From NCBI GenBank assembly GCA_016870055.1, contig VGCQ01000005.1, positions 1 to 38,146 of the forward strand: a stretch of 38,146 nucleotides of DNA, read 5' to 3'. Source of the DNA: Alphaproteobacteria bacterium (GTDB taxonomy: Bacteria > Pseudomonadota > Alphaproteobacteria > Reyranellales > Reyranellaceae). The notes below the pieces were generated by a model, which was given only the letters and a program-made list of their open reading frames with translations, was not told the origin of the DNA and searched no databases. The position numbers and the translations under genes were made by a program. Each line of letters opens with the position of its first letter. The first letter of the stretch is position 1. Shown here one piece after another: positions 7,244-15,533 of the stretch.

Positions 7244-8494
7244 CTAGTGCCAAACCGCCGGCAGCTTGCTCAATCCACGCAAAGTAAAGCTGTGTCGCCA
7301 AGCCGGCTTGTCCTTCTCCGGCAGGGTGAGATTGGGCAGGCGCTCGATCAACGCGGTAAAGACCAACTCGGCTTCGAGTCGGGCCAGTTGGGCGCCCAGG
7401 CAATGATGGATGCCGCCGCCGAACGACATTGGCCGGATATTCTCACGCCCGACGTCCAGGCGATCGGGATCGGAGTACTGGGCGGGATCACGGTTGGCCG
7501 CACCCAGCAGCACCACGATGCTCTGATCGGCCGGCAAGGTCACGCCGCCCAATTCGACCTCGGTATTGGTCACCCGTCCGCTGAGCTGCACGGAAGAATC
7601 GTAGCGCAGCAGCTCCTCGACGGCGTTGGGGATCAGCGATGGATCGGCCTTGAGCCTCTCCCACTGATCGGGGTTGCGATGCAGGGCGAGCAGACCGTTG
7701 CCGATCAGGTTTGTCGTGGTCTCGTGGCCGGCGCCGAACAGCAGACCGATATTGGCCTCCAGTTCCTCGGCGCTGAGCTTGTCTCCCGCCTCCTCGGCGC
7801 GCACCAGTTCGGTCGTGAGGTCGTCCTGCGGCTCGCGGCGCCGCAGCTCGCAGAGTTGCCGGAAATAAACACCGGCCATCTGCGTCGCGAGGTTGGCCTG
7901 GTCGAGTTCGGCGCGGCTCATCGGCACCGGCTCGAGGATGCGGCCATTGACGTTGCTGCCGGCAAGGAATGGCGCCCGGTGAGCTTCGGGAATGCCCAGC
8001 ATGTCGCAGATCACGATCACAGGCAGGCGATGGGCGAGATCGCGCATCACGTCCATCTCACCCTTGTCGATCACACGATCGAGCTGGTCATCGACGATTT
8101 TCCTGATGCGCGGCCGCATGTCGGCGACGCGACGGGCGGTGAAGGCCTTGATGACGAGGCCGCGCAGCCGCGTATGGTCAGGCGGATCCAGGACCAACAT
8201 GGTGCGCGCGAGATTGGCGATCGCCGGTTCCTTCATGCGCGCCAAGTCGCCGTAGCGGCGTTGAATGTTGCCGGCAAAGTCCTTGCCGAACCGCTTGTCG
8301 CGCAAGGCAAGGGCGACATCGTGGTAGCGTGTGATCAGCCAGAAGCCCTGTGGCGTCCTGAGGACCGGTGCGGCCTCGCGCAAGCGGCGGTAATACGGAT
8401 AGGGATCGACGATGAAGTCCGGATCGAGCGGATTGAACTCCAGCTGCGTTTCGGCTTTCCCTGGCGGTGTCATGTCGTTCATGACCGCATCCAT
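7244..8494 (-). CDS. Cytochrome P450
   Basis: This is a 416-residue soluble bacterial class I P450 without a membrane anchor. Landmarks are the I-helix oxygen-binding motif GAGHETT at residues 254-260, the ExxR pair Glu294/Arg297 in VEELLRY, and the haem loop FGGGIHHCLGAQLARLE with the cysteine ligand Cys365. The DPPDHTRLRGLV segment near residue 103 is typical of the CYP107/CYP125-like bacterial group. The enzyme oxidises a small hydrophobic substrate using electrons from a ferredoxin and reductase, neither encoded nearby. It is the first gene of the six-gene minus-strand run, and about 480 bases without a clear gene lie upstream, which may hold its promoter. ATGs at codons 1 and 5 are both possible starts. 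Confidence 0.94.
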   Translation of the reverse strand: MDAVMNDMTPPGKAETQLEFNPLDPDFIVDPYPYYRRLREAAPVLRTPQGFWLITRYHDVALALRDKRFGKDFAGNIQRRYGDLARMKEPAIANLARTMLVLDPPDHTRLRGLVIKAFTARRVADMRPRIRKIVDDQLDRVIDKGEMDVMRDLAHRLPVIVICDMLGIPEAHRAPFLAGSNVNGRILEPVPMSRAELDQANLATQMAGVYFRQLCELRRREPQDDLTTELVRAEEAGDKLSAEELEANIGLLFGAGHETTTNLIGNGLLALHRNPDQWERLKADPSLIPNAVEELLRYDSSVQLSGRVTNTEVELGGVTLPADQSIVVLLGAANRDPAQYSDPDRLDVGRENIRPMSFGGGIHHCLGAQLARLEAELVFTALIERLPNLTLPEKDKPAWRHSFTLRGLSKLPAVWH

Positions 8495-8977
8495 AGCACG
8501 AAGCCCCTTGCCGCGCGAACAAGCAACGCCCTAGCATCACGGCATGTTCTCGCCGATCCAGGAGCTGCGAGGCGCCGTCCACATCGAGCTCAACATCGTC
8601 TCGACCGGTTTTGGCGGTCGTTTGCAGCTTCCTGGACAAGCCGTCGCTAGAACATGCCATGTCACGGGCAGCCATTTCGCGTGGACCATGCGAGCCAATG
8701 ACCAAGCCGCCGTGCCCGGAATCGAGTGCTTCCCGAGTGACCCGAGTGTCCTCGTCCTATGCTCCGACACTGCCGCGTCGCATCAACGCAAGCCATTGAA
8801 TGCCATGGTGGAGGATCGGCACGGGATGGTCCGTCTCGATGACATGTCGGATCCCGAAGTGCGCCCAAGCCGCGAACGCCCGATCTGCCCACAGCCCGGA
8901 TCCGGTGTTGTCGCTATCGACATCCTAGGATCAAAGCCGGGTGAGCTCCGTCAAAAGGGCCACGCAAGGGCTGCGAA
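8495..8977. other. Gene-poor interval between P450 and cyclase genes
   Basis: I see no gene I can support in these 483 bases. Open frames exist on both strands, such as a 145-codon plus-strand frame from 8544, but their translations show no family motif, recognisable fold pattern or convincing ribosome site. The heptamer CCGAGTG-like repeat around 8730-8748 is the only local repetition noticed. The interval must contain the divergent promoters of the P450 run and of the adenylate cyclase. Confidence 0.5.
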
Positions 8978-10189
8978 TTGACCGCCGCCGACTCCCTTCA
9001 ATTGCCATCGGCCAAAAGCCGCGATTTCTTGTTGCGCGTAGGCTCGCGCTACGTCGCGATCTTGGTATTGCTCATGCACGTGCCGCTGGCGCTCATCGTC
9101 GGCCAAGCCTATTGGCTGAACACGATTCTGCCGAGCATGGCGTTGACCTGCCTGCATTTCCTGATGCCGGCCATTGTCACCCGCTTCGGTACGCTTCCCA
9201 GTGCCGTCTGGTTCCTGTCACTTTCGGCCTTCCACACCTTCTGGATCAGCGTGTGGTGTGGCGCAGCGAGCGGCACGCACTACTACTTCTTCTCGATCTC
9301 GGCGGTCAGCATCTACGTTTTCCATGGCTATCGGCGCGTCTGGTCTATTCTTTTCGTCGCGCTGTGTGCCTGCTTGTTCGCCATCGTCGAAGTCTTCGTC
9401 AGAGGCAATGGCTTGGTTATCGCCATCTCGCCCGAGGTGGCGCCGTGGTTAGCCACGGCAAACGGCCTCGCTTCGTTCGGCATCACCACTTTGATCGGCA
9501 TGGAATTCTCGCGCGCCACGACGGAGGCCGAACTACTGCTCGCCGCCGAAAAAGACCGTTCCGAGCGCCTGCTCCTCAACATCTTGCCCGAGCCGATCGC
9601 TGAACGACTGAAGAAGAGCGACGGCGAGGTGATTGCCGACCGGCTCGACCAAGTTTCAGTCATGTTCGCGGACCTCGTAGGCTTCACGCCCTATGCCCGC
9701 AATCGCGAACCGGCGGCGGTCGTCAATACGCTGAACGATCTGTTCAGTCGCTTCGACGGTCGTGTCGATACCCTCGGACTGGAGAAGATCAAGACCGTGG
9801 GCGATGCCTACATGGTCATCGCCGGCGCCCCGACCGTCCGCCCCGACCACCTCGAGGCGTTGGCGTCGCTCGCGCTCGACCTCGTCGACGAGGTCGGTCG
9901 CTACCGCGATCCTAATGGTGACAGCTTTTCAGTGCGTATTGGGCTGCATGTCGGCCCGGTCGTCACGGGCGTGATCGGCACGCGCAAGATGGCTTACGAT
10001 GTTTGGGGGGATACGGTGAACGTGGCAAGCCGGCTGGAAAGCACGAGCCTGCCCAACCGCATCCATGTCTCCCCGCAGGTCGTGCGCGATCTATCGGAAA
10101 GATTCATCTTCGAAGCGCGCGGCCTAACAGACATCAAGGGGGTTGGGCCGATGCCCACTCACTTCTTGGTCGGCAAGAAAGTCCCGTAG
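8978..10189 (+). CDS. Membrane-anchored class III adenylate cyclase
   Basis: This 403-residue protein should make cAMP from ATP. Residues 24-175 form about six membrane helices of a MASE-like sensor region. A cyclase linker (LLNILPEPIAERLK, 199-212) follows, then a complete class III catalytic domain at 223-400. Both metal-binding aspartates are present (Asp232 in MFADLVGFT, Asp276 in TVGDAYM), as are the adenine-selecting Lys272 and Asp341 (YDVWGDTVN) and the transition-state Asn348 and Arg352. One polypeptide carries all residues, so a homodimer would have two active sites. The start is TTG 8978, with AAGGG seven bases upstream. It is a single-gene unit, converging on a small membrane protein gene. 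The ligand sensed by the membrane domain is unknown. Confidence 0.92.
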   Translation: MTAADSLQLPSAKSRDFLLRVGSRYVAILVLLMHVPLALIVGQAYWLNTILPSMALTCLHFLMPAIVTRFGTLPSAVWFLSLSAFHTFWISVWCGAASGTHYYFFSISAVSIYVFHGYRRVWSILFVALCACLFAIVEVFVRGNGLVIAISPEVAPWLATANGLASFGITTLIGMEFSRATTEAELLLAAEKDRSERLLLNILPEPIAERLKKSDGEVIADRLDQVSVMFADLVGFTPYARNREPAAVVNTLNDLFSRFDGRVDTLGLEKIKTVGDAYMVIAGAPTVRPDHLEALASLALDLVDEVGRYRDPNGDSFSVRIGLHVGPVVTGVIGTRKMAYDVWGDTVNVASRLESTSLPNRIHVSPQVVRDLSERFIFEARGLTDIKGVGPMPTHFLVGKKVP

Positions 10190-10216
10190 AGTTTCACGCC
10201 GGCAAGAGGTGGCGCA

Positions 10217-10250
10217 TGGCGCGTCCAGTTGCAACTAGCCGAACGCGCCA
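10217..10250. terminator. Candidate bidirectional hairpin between convergent genes
   Basis: TGGCGCGT (10217-10224) and ACGCGCCA (10243-10250) pair perfectly over 8 bp. The 18-base loop itself contains the palindrome AGTTGCAACT (10227-10236). A second, A/T-rich hairpin TTTGAA/TTCAAA follows at 10256-10274. The structures lie between the stop of the cyclase gene and the stop of the minus-strand small gene, where a shared terminator would be expected. No strong poly-T run is present. Confidence 0.35.
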
Positions 10251-10288
10251 CGCCCTTTGAAATCGCTCTTCAAACCAACGCGTTTGCA

Positions 10289-10492
10289 CTAGCGGTGTTG
10301 CCGTTGGCCGTGCGGGAAAACCAGCGACTGCAGATAGCTCAGCACGAACCAGACGGCGAGGAAGGCCACGCACTCGAGGGCGAAACTCTTGAACTTGAAG
10401 AAGAACTCGGCGACGGCAAAAGCGACCAGGAACGGCACCGCCTCTTGCTTGGCCGCCACGCGGAGGCCAAGGTCCTTGATGAGCGAGAACAT
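10289..10492 (-). CDS. Small two-helix membrane protein, function unknown
   Basis: This 67-residue protein begins MFSLIKDLGLRVAAKQEAV and then has two hydrophobic helices separated by a short charged turn (KFKS), ending in a hydrophilic tail. The case for a real gene is a good ribosome site (AAGGGGAAG) 5-13 bases before the ATG at 10492, a protein-like composition with charges only at the ends and turn, and clean divergence from the acyl-CoA synthetase gene. I do not recognise a family. It could be a small inner-membrane subunit or stress protein. Confidence 0.6.
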   Translation of the reverse strand: MFSLIKDLGLRVAAKQEAVPFLVAFAVAEFFFKFKSFALECVAFLAVWFVLSYLQSLVFPHGQRQHR

Positions 10493-10574
10493 CGTATCTT
10501 CCCCTTGTTCGTGTAGTTCGTCTCGGCGACGCCATTGAAGTCACTTGGGTTCAGAAATTCAAGCCAATCCGACG

Positions 10575-12107
10575 ATGCCCACCATCCCCTACTACGATTG
10601 GATCGCCCACCATGCCGGCCGGCGGCCAACCAAGCTGGCGATTCACGACCTGCACACCGCGCGCAAGCTCACTTATGCCGACCTCCACGCGCGGACCGAA
10701 AGGCTGGCATCGGCGCTTGCTCGGCAGGGCATCGGCAAGGGTGATCGCGTGGCCCTGCTCGCCCCGAATTGCGCCGAATATTTCGAGCTGCAGTTCGCTT
10801 GCGGGCGGCTCGGCGCCATCATGCTGCCGCTCAACTGGCGGCTCGCGGTGCCGGAGCTGCAATACATCCTGGGTGATTCGACACCCAGCCTGTTGATCCA
10901 CGACAAGAGTTTCGCCGAGCAGGCGCGCCAATTGTCGAAACGACTTCTCGAAATCGATCACGAGTCTCCCGACAGCGCTTACGAGCAGGCACTGGCCGCC
11001 GCGCCGCCATTCTCGGCGTCGGCCACCCTCGACCACGACGACATCGCCATGGTGATGTACACCTCGGGCACCACCGGCCATCCCAAGGGTGCCATCATCA
11101 CCCATGGCATGACCTTCTGGAACTGCGTGAATCTCGGCATCCCGGCCCTGGTCACGCCCGAGACCGTGCAGCTCGTGGTGTTGCCGCTGTTCCACACTGG
11201 CGGCCTGAATTGCTACGCCAACCCCGTGCTGCATGCTGGCGGCACCATCCTCGTCATGCGCGCGTTCGACCCCGGGGCGGCGCTCGACTGCATCTCCGAC
11301 CCCGCCTTCGGCATCACTCACTTCTTCGCCGTGCCGGCGCCCTACCAATTCATGATTCAGCATCCCAAATTCCCGACCGCCGATTTGTCGCGCCTCAGGG
11401 TCGCCGGTGTCGGCGGCGCGCCCTGTGCGCTGACCATTCTCGAAACCTGGACGGGGCGCGGCGTCTCACTGGTTCAAGGCTGGGGCATGACCGAGACCAG
11501 CCCGGCCGGCACCATGCTCGACGCCACCGACGCCATCCGCAAGCTGGGCTCCGCCGGCAGGGTGCTGATGCATACCGCGATCCGCATCATCGATGACAAG
11601 GGCAACGACGTGGCGACGGGCGACATCGGCGAACTGCTGATCAAGGGGCCCAACATCACGCCAGGCTATTGGAACAATCCGCAAGCCACGACCAAGTCGT
11701 TCACCGACGGTTGGCTGCATACCGGCGACGCCGCACGGCAGGATGACGAGGGTTTCGTCTATATCGTCGATCGCTGGAAGGACATGTACATATCCGGTGG
11801 CGAGAACGTCTATCCGGCCGAAGTCGAGAACGTGCTGTTCCAAATCCCGGACGTGGCCGACGCCGCCATCATCGGCGTGCCCAGCGAGCGCTGGGGAGAG
11901 GTCGGGCTGGCCGTCGTCGTGCGCAAGCCGGGCGCGACGATCGACGAAGGCCACGTGATCCGCCATTGCCTGGGCAAGCTCGCCAAGTTCAAGGTGCCGC
12001 AGTCGGTCGCCTTCACCGACGTTTTGCCGCGCAACGCCACCGGCAAGGTCTTGAAGCGCGAGCTGCGCGTTCAGTTCGTCGGGATGGACAAGCCGGCGAT
12101 CACTTAG
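10575..12107 (+). CDS. AMP-binding acyl-CoA synthetase (long/medium-chain fatty acid-CoA ligase type)
   Basis: This 510-residue ANL-superfamily enzyme activates a carboxylic acid with ATP to an acyl-adenylate, then forms the CoA thioester. The P-loop YTSGTTGHPKG starts at residue 162. The adenine/acyl motif GWGMTETSPAGT, the hinge region WLHTGDAARQDDEGFVYIVD with RWKDMYISGGENVYP, and the C-terminal catalytic lysine region RNATGKVLKREL are all intact. The start is taken as ATG 10575 (MPTIPYYDWIAHHA); an in-frame TTG at 10545 would add ten untypical residues. No strong ribosome site is seen. The stop overlaps the convergent cupin gene by four bases. The substrate is not predictable; FadD3- and FadD13-like enzymes and feruloyl-CoA synthetases share this layout. 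Confidence 0.93.
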   Translation: MPTIPYYDWIAHHAGRRPTKLAIHDLHTARKLTYADLHARTERLASALARQGIGKGDRVALLAPNCAEYFELQFACGRLGAIMLPLNWRLAVPELQYILGDSTPSLLIHDKSFAEQARQLSKRLLEIDHESPDSAYEQALAAAPPFSASATLDHDDIAMVMYTSGTTGHPKGAIITHGMTFWNCVNLGIPALVTPETVQLVVLPLFHTGGLNCYANPVLHAGGTILVMRAFDPGAALDCISDPAFGITHFFAVPAPYQFMIQHPKFPTADLSRLRVAGVGGAPCALTILETWTGRGVSLVQGWGMTETSPAGTMLDATDAIRKLGSAGRVLMHTAIRIIDDKGNDVATGDIGELLIKGPNITPGYWNNPQATTKSFTDGWLHTGDAARQDDEGFVYIVDRWKDMYISGGENVYPAEVENVLFQIPDVADAAIIGVPSERWGEVGLAVVVRKPGATIDEGHVIRHCLGKLAKFKVPQSVAFTDVLPRNATGKVLKRELRVQFVGMDKPAIT

Positions 12108-12457
12108 ACCAGCGGCACGTAGTCGTAGTCCCCGATGCCCTGCAGGACCAGGAAGGTGAGCGACGTCTTGCCGGCATTGGTCACCAGATGCGGTCGGCCG
12201 GCAGCGGCGGTGAAACTCTCGCCCGGGCGCAGACGGATCTCCTGCTTGGGGTCCTGCAGGAACAATCGCATCTCGCCATCCAGAACATAAAAGGTATCGG
12301 CGATCGCGGTGTGATAGTGCCAAGGCACGGTCTGCGTCGGCGACAGTTGTAGCTCTGTGATGTGGAAGCCTGGGCGTGCGGCATGGCGCACGCGGCGCTC
12401 CACTTCGTAAAGGTGACTGGCGTCCTTGAGGGGCTCGTGCTTGCGTTTCGCCGTCAT
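12104..12457 (-). CDS. Cupin domain protein
   Basis: This 117-residue single-domain cupin has the first metal-binding motif as VPWHYHTAIADTFYVLDGEM (His-x-His, then Glu) and a second, weaker motif RPHLVTNAG with one histidine. The beta-barrel strands and the RLRPGESF turn between motifs are typical. Small cupins of this type bind a metal and act as isomerases, dioxygenases or sensors; the reaction is not predictable. An AGGTGG ribosome site precedes the ATG. It diverges from the GST gene over 44 bases and its 3' end overlaps the acyl-CoA synthetase gene. Confidence 0.88.
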   Translation of the reverse strand: MTAKRKHEPLKDASHLYEVERRVRHAARPGFHITELQLSPTQTVPWHYHTAIADTFYVLDGEMRLFLQDPKQEIRLRPGESFTAAAGRPHLVTNAGKTSLTFLVLQGIGDYDYVPLV

Positions 12458-12501
12458 GCTAGGCCACCTTGCGTGTGTGTGGGGAGATCATAGGAAACAC
12501 A

Positions 12502-13158
12502 ATGCTGACAATCTACGGCGTCCATCGCTCGCGCGCCTCGCGCAACATCTGGCTGGCCCACGAGCTTGGCCTGCCCTTCAAGCACGTGCCGGTGACCCAG
12601 CACTATCGGCTGGCCGACGCCGCCGCCCCCGGGGCGCCGATCAATACCCGATCGCCCGAGTTCCTGAAGGTCAATCCCAACGGCCACATCCCGTCGATCG
12701 ACGATGACGGGCTGGTGCTGCACGAGTCGCTGGCCATCAACCTCTACCTCGCCAAGAAGCACGGCGGCGGCCTGGCGGCGCGCTCCGCCGCCGAGGATGG
12801 CCAGATGGCCATGTGGTCGCTGTGGGCGGCGACCGAAGTCGAGCCGCACGCCATCAACATCATCTATCACCGCGTCGGCAATCCCACCGGCCTCAAGGAC
12901 CCAAAGGTCGCCGACGCCGCCGTGGCGGCCCTGCGTGGACCGTTCGCCGTGCTCGAGCGAGCGCTCGCCGGCAAGAGCCACCTCGTCGGTGATCGCTTCA
13001 CGGTGGCCGACATCAACGTCGCCGAGGTCGTGCGCTACGCCCAGGCGGCGCCGGAGCTGTTCGCCGACGCGCCCAAGGTCAAAACCTGGCTCGCCGCCTG
13101 CCAGGCACGGCCGGCCTTCCGCAAAATGTGGGAAGCCCGCGAGAAGGAGCCGGCGTAG
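12502..13158 (+). CDS. Glutathione S-transferase family protein
   Basis: This 218-residue protein has an N-terminal thioredoxin-like domain (LTIYGVHRSRASRNIWLAHELG) with the glutathione-binding turn NGHIPSIDDDG and the HESLAINLYLA motif near residue 75. The C-terminal helical domain carries the folding motif around GDRFTVADINVAEVV (residues 168-182). It conjugates or isomerises electrophilic substrates with glutathione. ATG 12502 is chosen because a TAGGAAA site lies five bases upstream and the fold starts at once; an in-frame upstream frame adds junk. It is divergent from the cupin gene and convergent with the sulfhydrylase gene. Confidence 0.92.
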   Translation: MLTIYGVHRSRASRNIWLAHELGLPFKHVPVTQHYRLADAAAPGAPINTRSPEFLKVNPNGHIPSIDDDGLVLHESLAINLYLAKKHGGGLAARSAAEDGQMAMWSLWAATEVEPHAINIIYHRVGNPTGLKDPKVADAAVAALRGPFAVLERALAGKSHLVGDRFTVADINVAEVVRYAQAAPELFADAPKVKTWLAACQARPAFRKMWEAREKEPA

Positions 13159-13168
13159 CGATCGCGGC

Positions 13169-14461
13169 TCAGACCGCCGCCAACGCCTGGTCGAGATCGG
13201 CCAGGATGTCGTCGATATGCTCGATGCCGATCGACAGGCGCACGTAGCCCGGCGAGACGCCGGTCTTGGCCTGCTCCTCCGGCGTGAGCTGCGAATGAGT
13301 GGTCGAGGCGGGATGGATGGCAAGGCTGCGCGCGTCGCCGATATTGGCGACGTGGTAGAACATCTTGAGGCTGTCGATGAACTTGCGGCCGGCCTCGATG
13401 CCGCCCTTGAGCTCGAAGCCGAGCAGAGCGCCCATGCCGCGCGACAGGTAGGCCTCGGCCCGCCGCTTGGCCTCGCCCGTCATCAGCGACGGGTAGATCA
13501 CCTTGGCGATCTTGGCGTGCTTGGCGAGGTGCTGCGCCACCTTGGCGGCGTTGTCGCAGTGCACCCGCATGCGCAGCGGCAGGGTCTCCAGCCCCTGGAT
13601 GAACATGAAGGCGTTGAACGGGCTCATCGGCGCGCCGACATCGCGCAACAGCGTCACTCGCGCCTTGATGATGTAGGCGATCGGCCCGAGCGGCTTGACG
13701 GCCTGCGTCCACACCGCGCCGTGATAGCTGGGATCGGGCGTGTTCAGCATGGGGAAGCGGTCCTTGTGCTTCTCCCAGTCGAAGTTGCCACCGTCGACCA
13801 GGATGCCGCCGATCGACGTGCCGTGGCCGCCGATGTACTTGGTGGTCGAGTGCATGACGATCGCCGCGCCGTGGTCGATCGGCCGGCAGATCACGGGCGC
13901 CGCCGTGTTGTCCATGATCAACGGCACGCCGAGCTCGCGGCCGATGCGCGCGACCTCGCCGACCGGAAACACCGTCAGCTTGGGATTGGGCAGGGTCTCG
14001 GCGTAGTAGCAGCGCGTCTTGGCGTCGGTGGCACGGCGGAAGTTCTCGGGGTCGGCCGGGTCGACGAAGCGGCATTCGATGCCCATCGTCTTCATGGTGT
14101 TGGCGAACAAGTTCCACGTGCCGCCATAGAGGTCGGTCGAGGCGACGAAGTTGTCGCCGGCATGACAGATGTTCTGGACAGCGAACAACGACGCCGCCTG
14201 CCCCGAACCCAACGCCAGCGCGGCCACACCGCCCTCGAGCGCTGCGACGCGCTGCTCGAGCACGTCGTTGGTCGGATTCATGATGCGGGTATAGATGTTG
14301 CCGAGCTCGGCCAGGCTGAACAGGTTGGCCGCATGCTGAGTGTCGCGGAACTGATAGCTGGTGGTCTGGTAGATCGGCACCGCGACGGCGCCGGTCGCCG
14401 AATCGCTGCGGTAGCCCGAGTGCAATACGACGGTTTCCGGATGCTTGCTGTTGGTCGGCAT
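13169..14461 (-). CDS. metY: O-acetylhomoserine sulfhydrylase / Cys-Met PLP enzyme
   Basis: This 430-residue protein belongs to the gamma-family of Cys/Met metabolism PLP enzymes. The PLP lysine is Lys208 in MHSTTKYIGGHGT. Other markers are IYTRIMNPTNDVLEQR near residue 56, ALEGGVAALALGSGQAA at 74-90, the DLYGGTWNLF loop at 110-119, and IMDNTAAP near 182 with the PLP-contacting Asp. The length and the GTSIGGILVDGG segment fit MetY-type O-acetylhomoserine aminocarboxypropyltransferases, which make homocysteine (or methionine) from O-acetylhomoserine and sulfide or a thiol. Start ATG 14461 is the family's usual beginning and removes a spurious 135-codon extension. It lies 74 bases downstream of the second GNAT gene on the same strand, so it may share the attenuated transcript. 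MetZ or MegL alternatives are less likely. Confidence 0.9.
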   Translation of the reverse strand: MPTNSKHPETVVLHSGYRSDSATGAVAVPIYQTTSYQFRDTQHAANLFSLAELGNIYTRIMNPTNDVLEQRVAALEGGVAALALGSGQAASLFAVQNICHAGDNFVASTDLYGGTWNLFANTMKTMGIECRFVDPADPENFRRATDAKTRCYYAETLPNPKLTVFPVGEVARIGRELGVPLIMDNTAAPVICRPIDHGAAIVMHSTTKYIGGHGTSIGGILVDGGNFDWEKHKDRFPMLNTPDPSYHGAVWTQAVKPLGPIAYIIKARVTLLRDVGAPMSPFNAFMFIQGLETLPLRMRVHCDNAAKVAQHLAKHAKIAKVIYPSLMTGEAKRRAEAYLSRGMGALLGFELKGGIEAGRKFIDSLKMFYHVANIGDARSLAIHPASTTHSQLTPEEQAKTGVSPGYVRLSIGIEHIDDILADLDQALAAV

Positions 14462-14535
14462 GATTGTCCCCGTTCGCTGTACGGCCTGCCACCGCCATAG
14501 TGAAAGGACCGACCGAGAGCAAGCGGTGAGCTGCG

Positions 14536-15024
14536 TCAGGCGGCCATGACCAACCGATCGATCGATGAAACGAAACCGAAACGCTCGTAGAAGCGTCGGG
14601 CATCGCGGTTGAAGGCGTGCACGCCGACCTCGATGTGGCTGGCACCTTGCGCGCGTGACCAGGCGACCATCGCGCGCAGAAGGTGCTCGCCGATGCCCTG
14701 GCTGCGTCGATCGCCGCGCACCGCCAGATTGTCGAGCTCGATCACCTTGCGCGGCACCCTGCCGGCGAAGGGCGACGGCGGACGCGTCAGCAACAGGGCC
14801 AAGCCAACCACCAGCCCGTCGTCTTCTTCCGCCGCCAGGATCGTCGAGCCTGGCCCGGCCAACCACCCCCCGATCTCGTCGCGACTCCGGGCCGGCCCGT
14901 CGAAGCGGCGAAAGACGTCGGGCCGCGCCCGCCGATGAAACTCGTCGAGCTCGTCGAACAGCGCCACCAGCGAATCGTAATCGGCAAGACTCGCCGTGCG
15001 GACACGGATGGATGGCGCGCTCAC
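14536..15024 (-). CDS. GNAT family N-acetyltransferase (second of a tandem pair)
   Basis: This 162-residue single-domain acetyltransferase has the acetyl-CoA motif A as VIELDNLAVRGDRRSQGIGEHLL (basic-Gly-x-Gly pattern RRSQGIG) and the C-terminal motif B NRDARRFYERFGF. It starts at a GTG (15024) that overlaps the TGA of the upstream GNAT gene as a four-base GTGA, indicating translational coupling. Its last 20 residues (RRFYERFGFVSSIDRLVMAA) closely match those of the upstream protein, so the two are paralogues from a local duplication. Substrate unknown; N-acetylation of an amine or amino acid is the family's usual reaction. Confidence 0.9.
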   Translation of the reverse strand: MSAPSIRVRTASLADYDSLVALFDELDEFHRRARPDVFRRFDGPARSRDEIGGWLAGPGSTILAAEEDDGLVVGLALLLTRPPSPFAGRVPRKVIELDNLAVRGDRRSQGIGEHLLRAMVAWSRAQGASHIEVGVHAFNRDARRFYERFGFVSSIDRLVMAA

Positions 15025-15479
15025 GCTGCCAGCACCAACCGATCGGCCGAAGCGGCGAAGCCGAAGGCCTCGTAGAAACGGCGCACGGCGCGGTTGGTCT
15101 CGCCGACCATGACCTCGACCTGGGCAGCGCGGCGCTGACGCGCCCATTCGACGGCCGCCGCCAGCAGCCGCCGGCCGATGCGCTGGCCGCGCTGCTCGGG
15201 ATGGACTACGAGGTTGTCGACCTCGACCACTTTGTGCATGCCGCCGCCCGGCTTGGGCATGATGCGCGTCAGCAATACGGCAACGCCCAGGACCCCGGCC
15301 TCACTCTGTGCCACCAGCAGCGTCGTGCCCGGTGTTTCCAGCCACGCCAAGACCTGTTCGCTGGCATGCGCAGGCTCGTCGAGCAAACCCGCCAGGGCTT
15401 CGCAATCGCGCGGCCCGGCCAAGCGCACGCGGATCGACGGCGGCGGCACCGTCCTCTCCTCGACATCAATGATCGGCAT
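15021..15479 (-). CDS. GNAT family N-acetyltransferase (first of a tandem pair)
   Basis: This 152-residue protein has acetyl-CoA motif A as VVEVDNLVVHPEQRGQRIGRRLL (QRGQRIG) and motif B NRAVRRFYEAFGF. It ends RRFYEAFGFAASADRLVLAA, nearly the same as its downstream neighbour. The ATG at 15479 has a good GGAGGA ribosome site six bases upstream, so the longer frame that continues into the hairpin region is not the protein. It is the first full gene after the leader peptide and attenuator-like hairpins at 15534-15640, so its expression is likely to depend on read-through there. Substrate unknown. The aromatic run in the leader hints at an aromatic amino acid or amine, but this is weak inference. 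Confidence 0.9.
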   Translation of the reverse strand: MPIIDVEERTVPPPSIRVRLAGPRDCEALAGLLDEPAHASEQVLAWLETPGTTLLVAQSEAGVLGVAVLLTRIMPKPGGGMHKVVEVDNLVVHPEQRGQRIGRRLLAAAVEWARQRRAAQVEVMVGETNRAVRRFYEAFGFAASADRLVLAA

Positions 15480-15533
15480 CTCGTCCTCCGTTTGCGGTCC
15501 CGCCGCGGCCCGGAGGCCCTCTCCAGAAACACA

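Noticed and set aside
8896-8905. Palindrome CCGGATCCGG as an operator
   Set aside because: Ten-base GC palindromes are common by chance in this DNA, and nothing else marks the site.
8544-8981. 145-codon plus-strand frame before the adenylate cyclase
   Set aside because: The translation (MFSPIQELRGAVHIELNIV and onward) has no recognisable domain, contains scattered Cys/Pro/Arg, and its end overlaps the cyclase start; no ribosome site is seen.
14462-14866. N-terminal extension of the sulfhydrylase-like frame
   Set aside because: These 135 codons overlap the GNAT gene in another frame and do not resemble PLP enzymes; family length fits the ATG at 14461.
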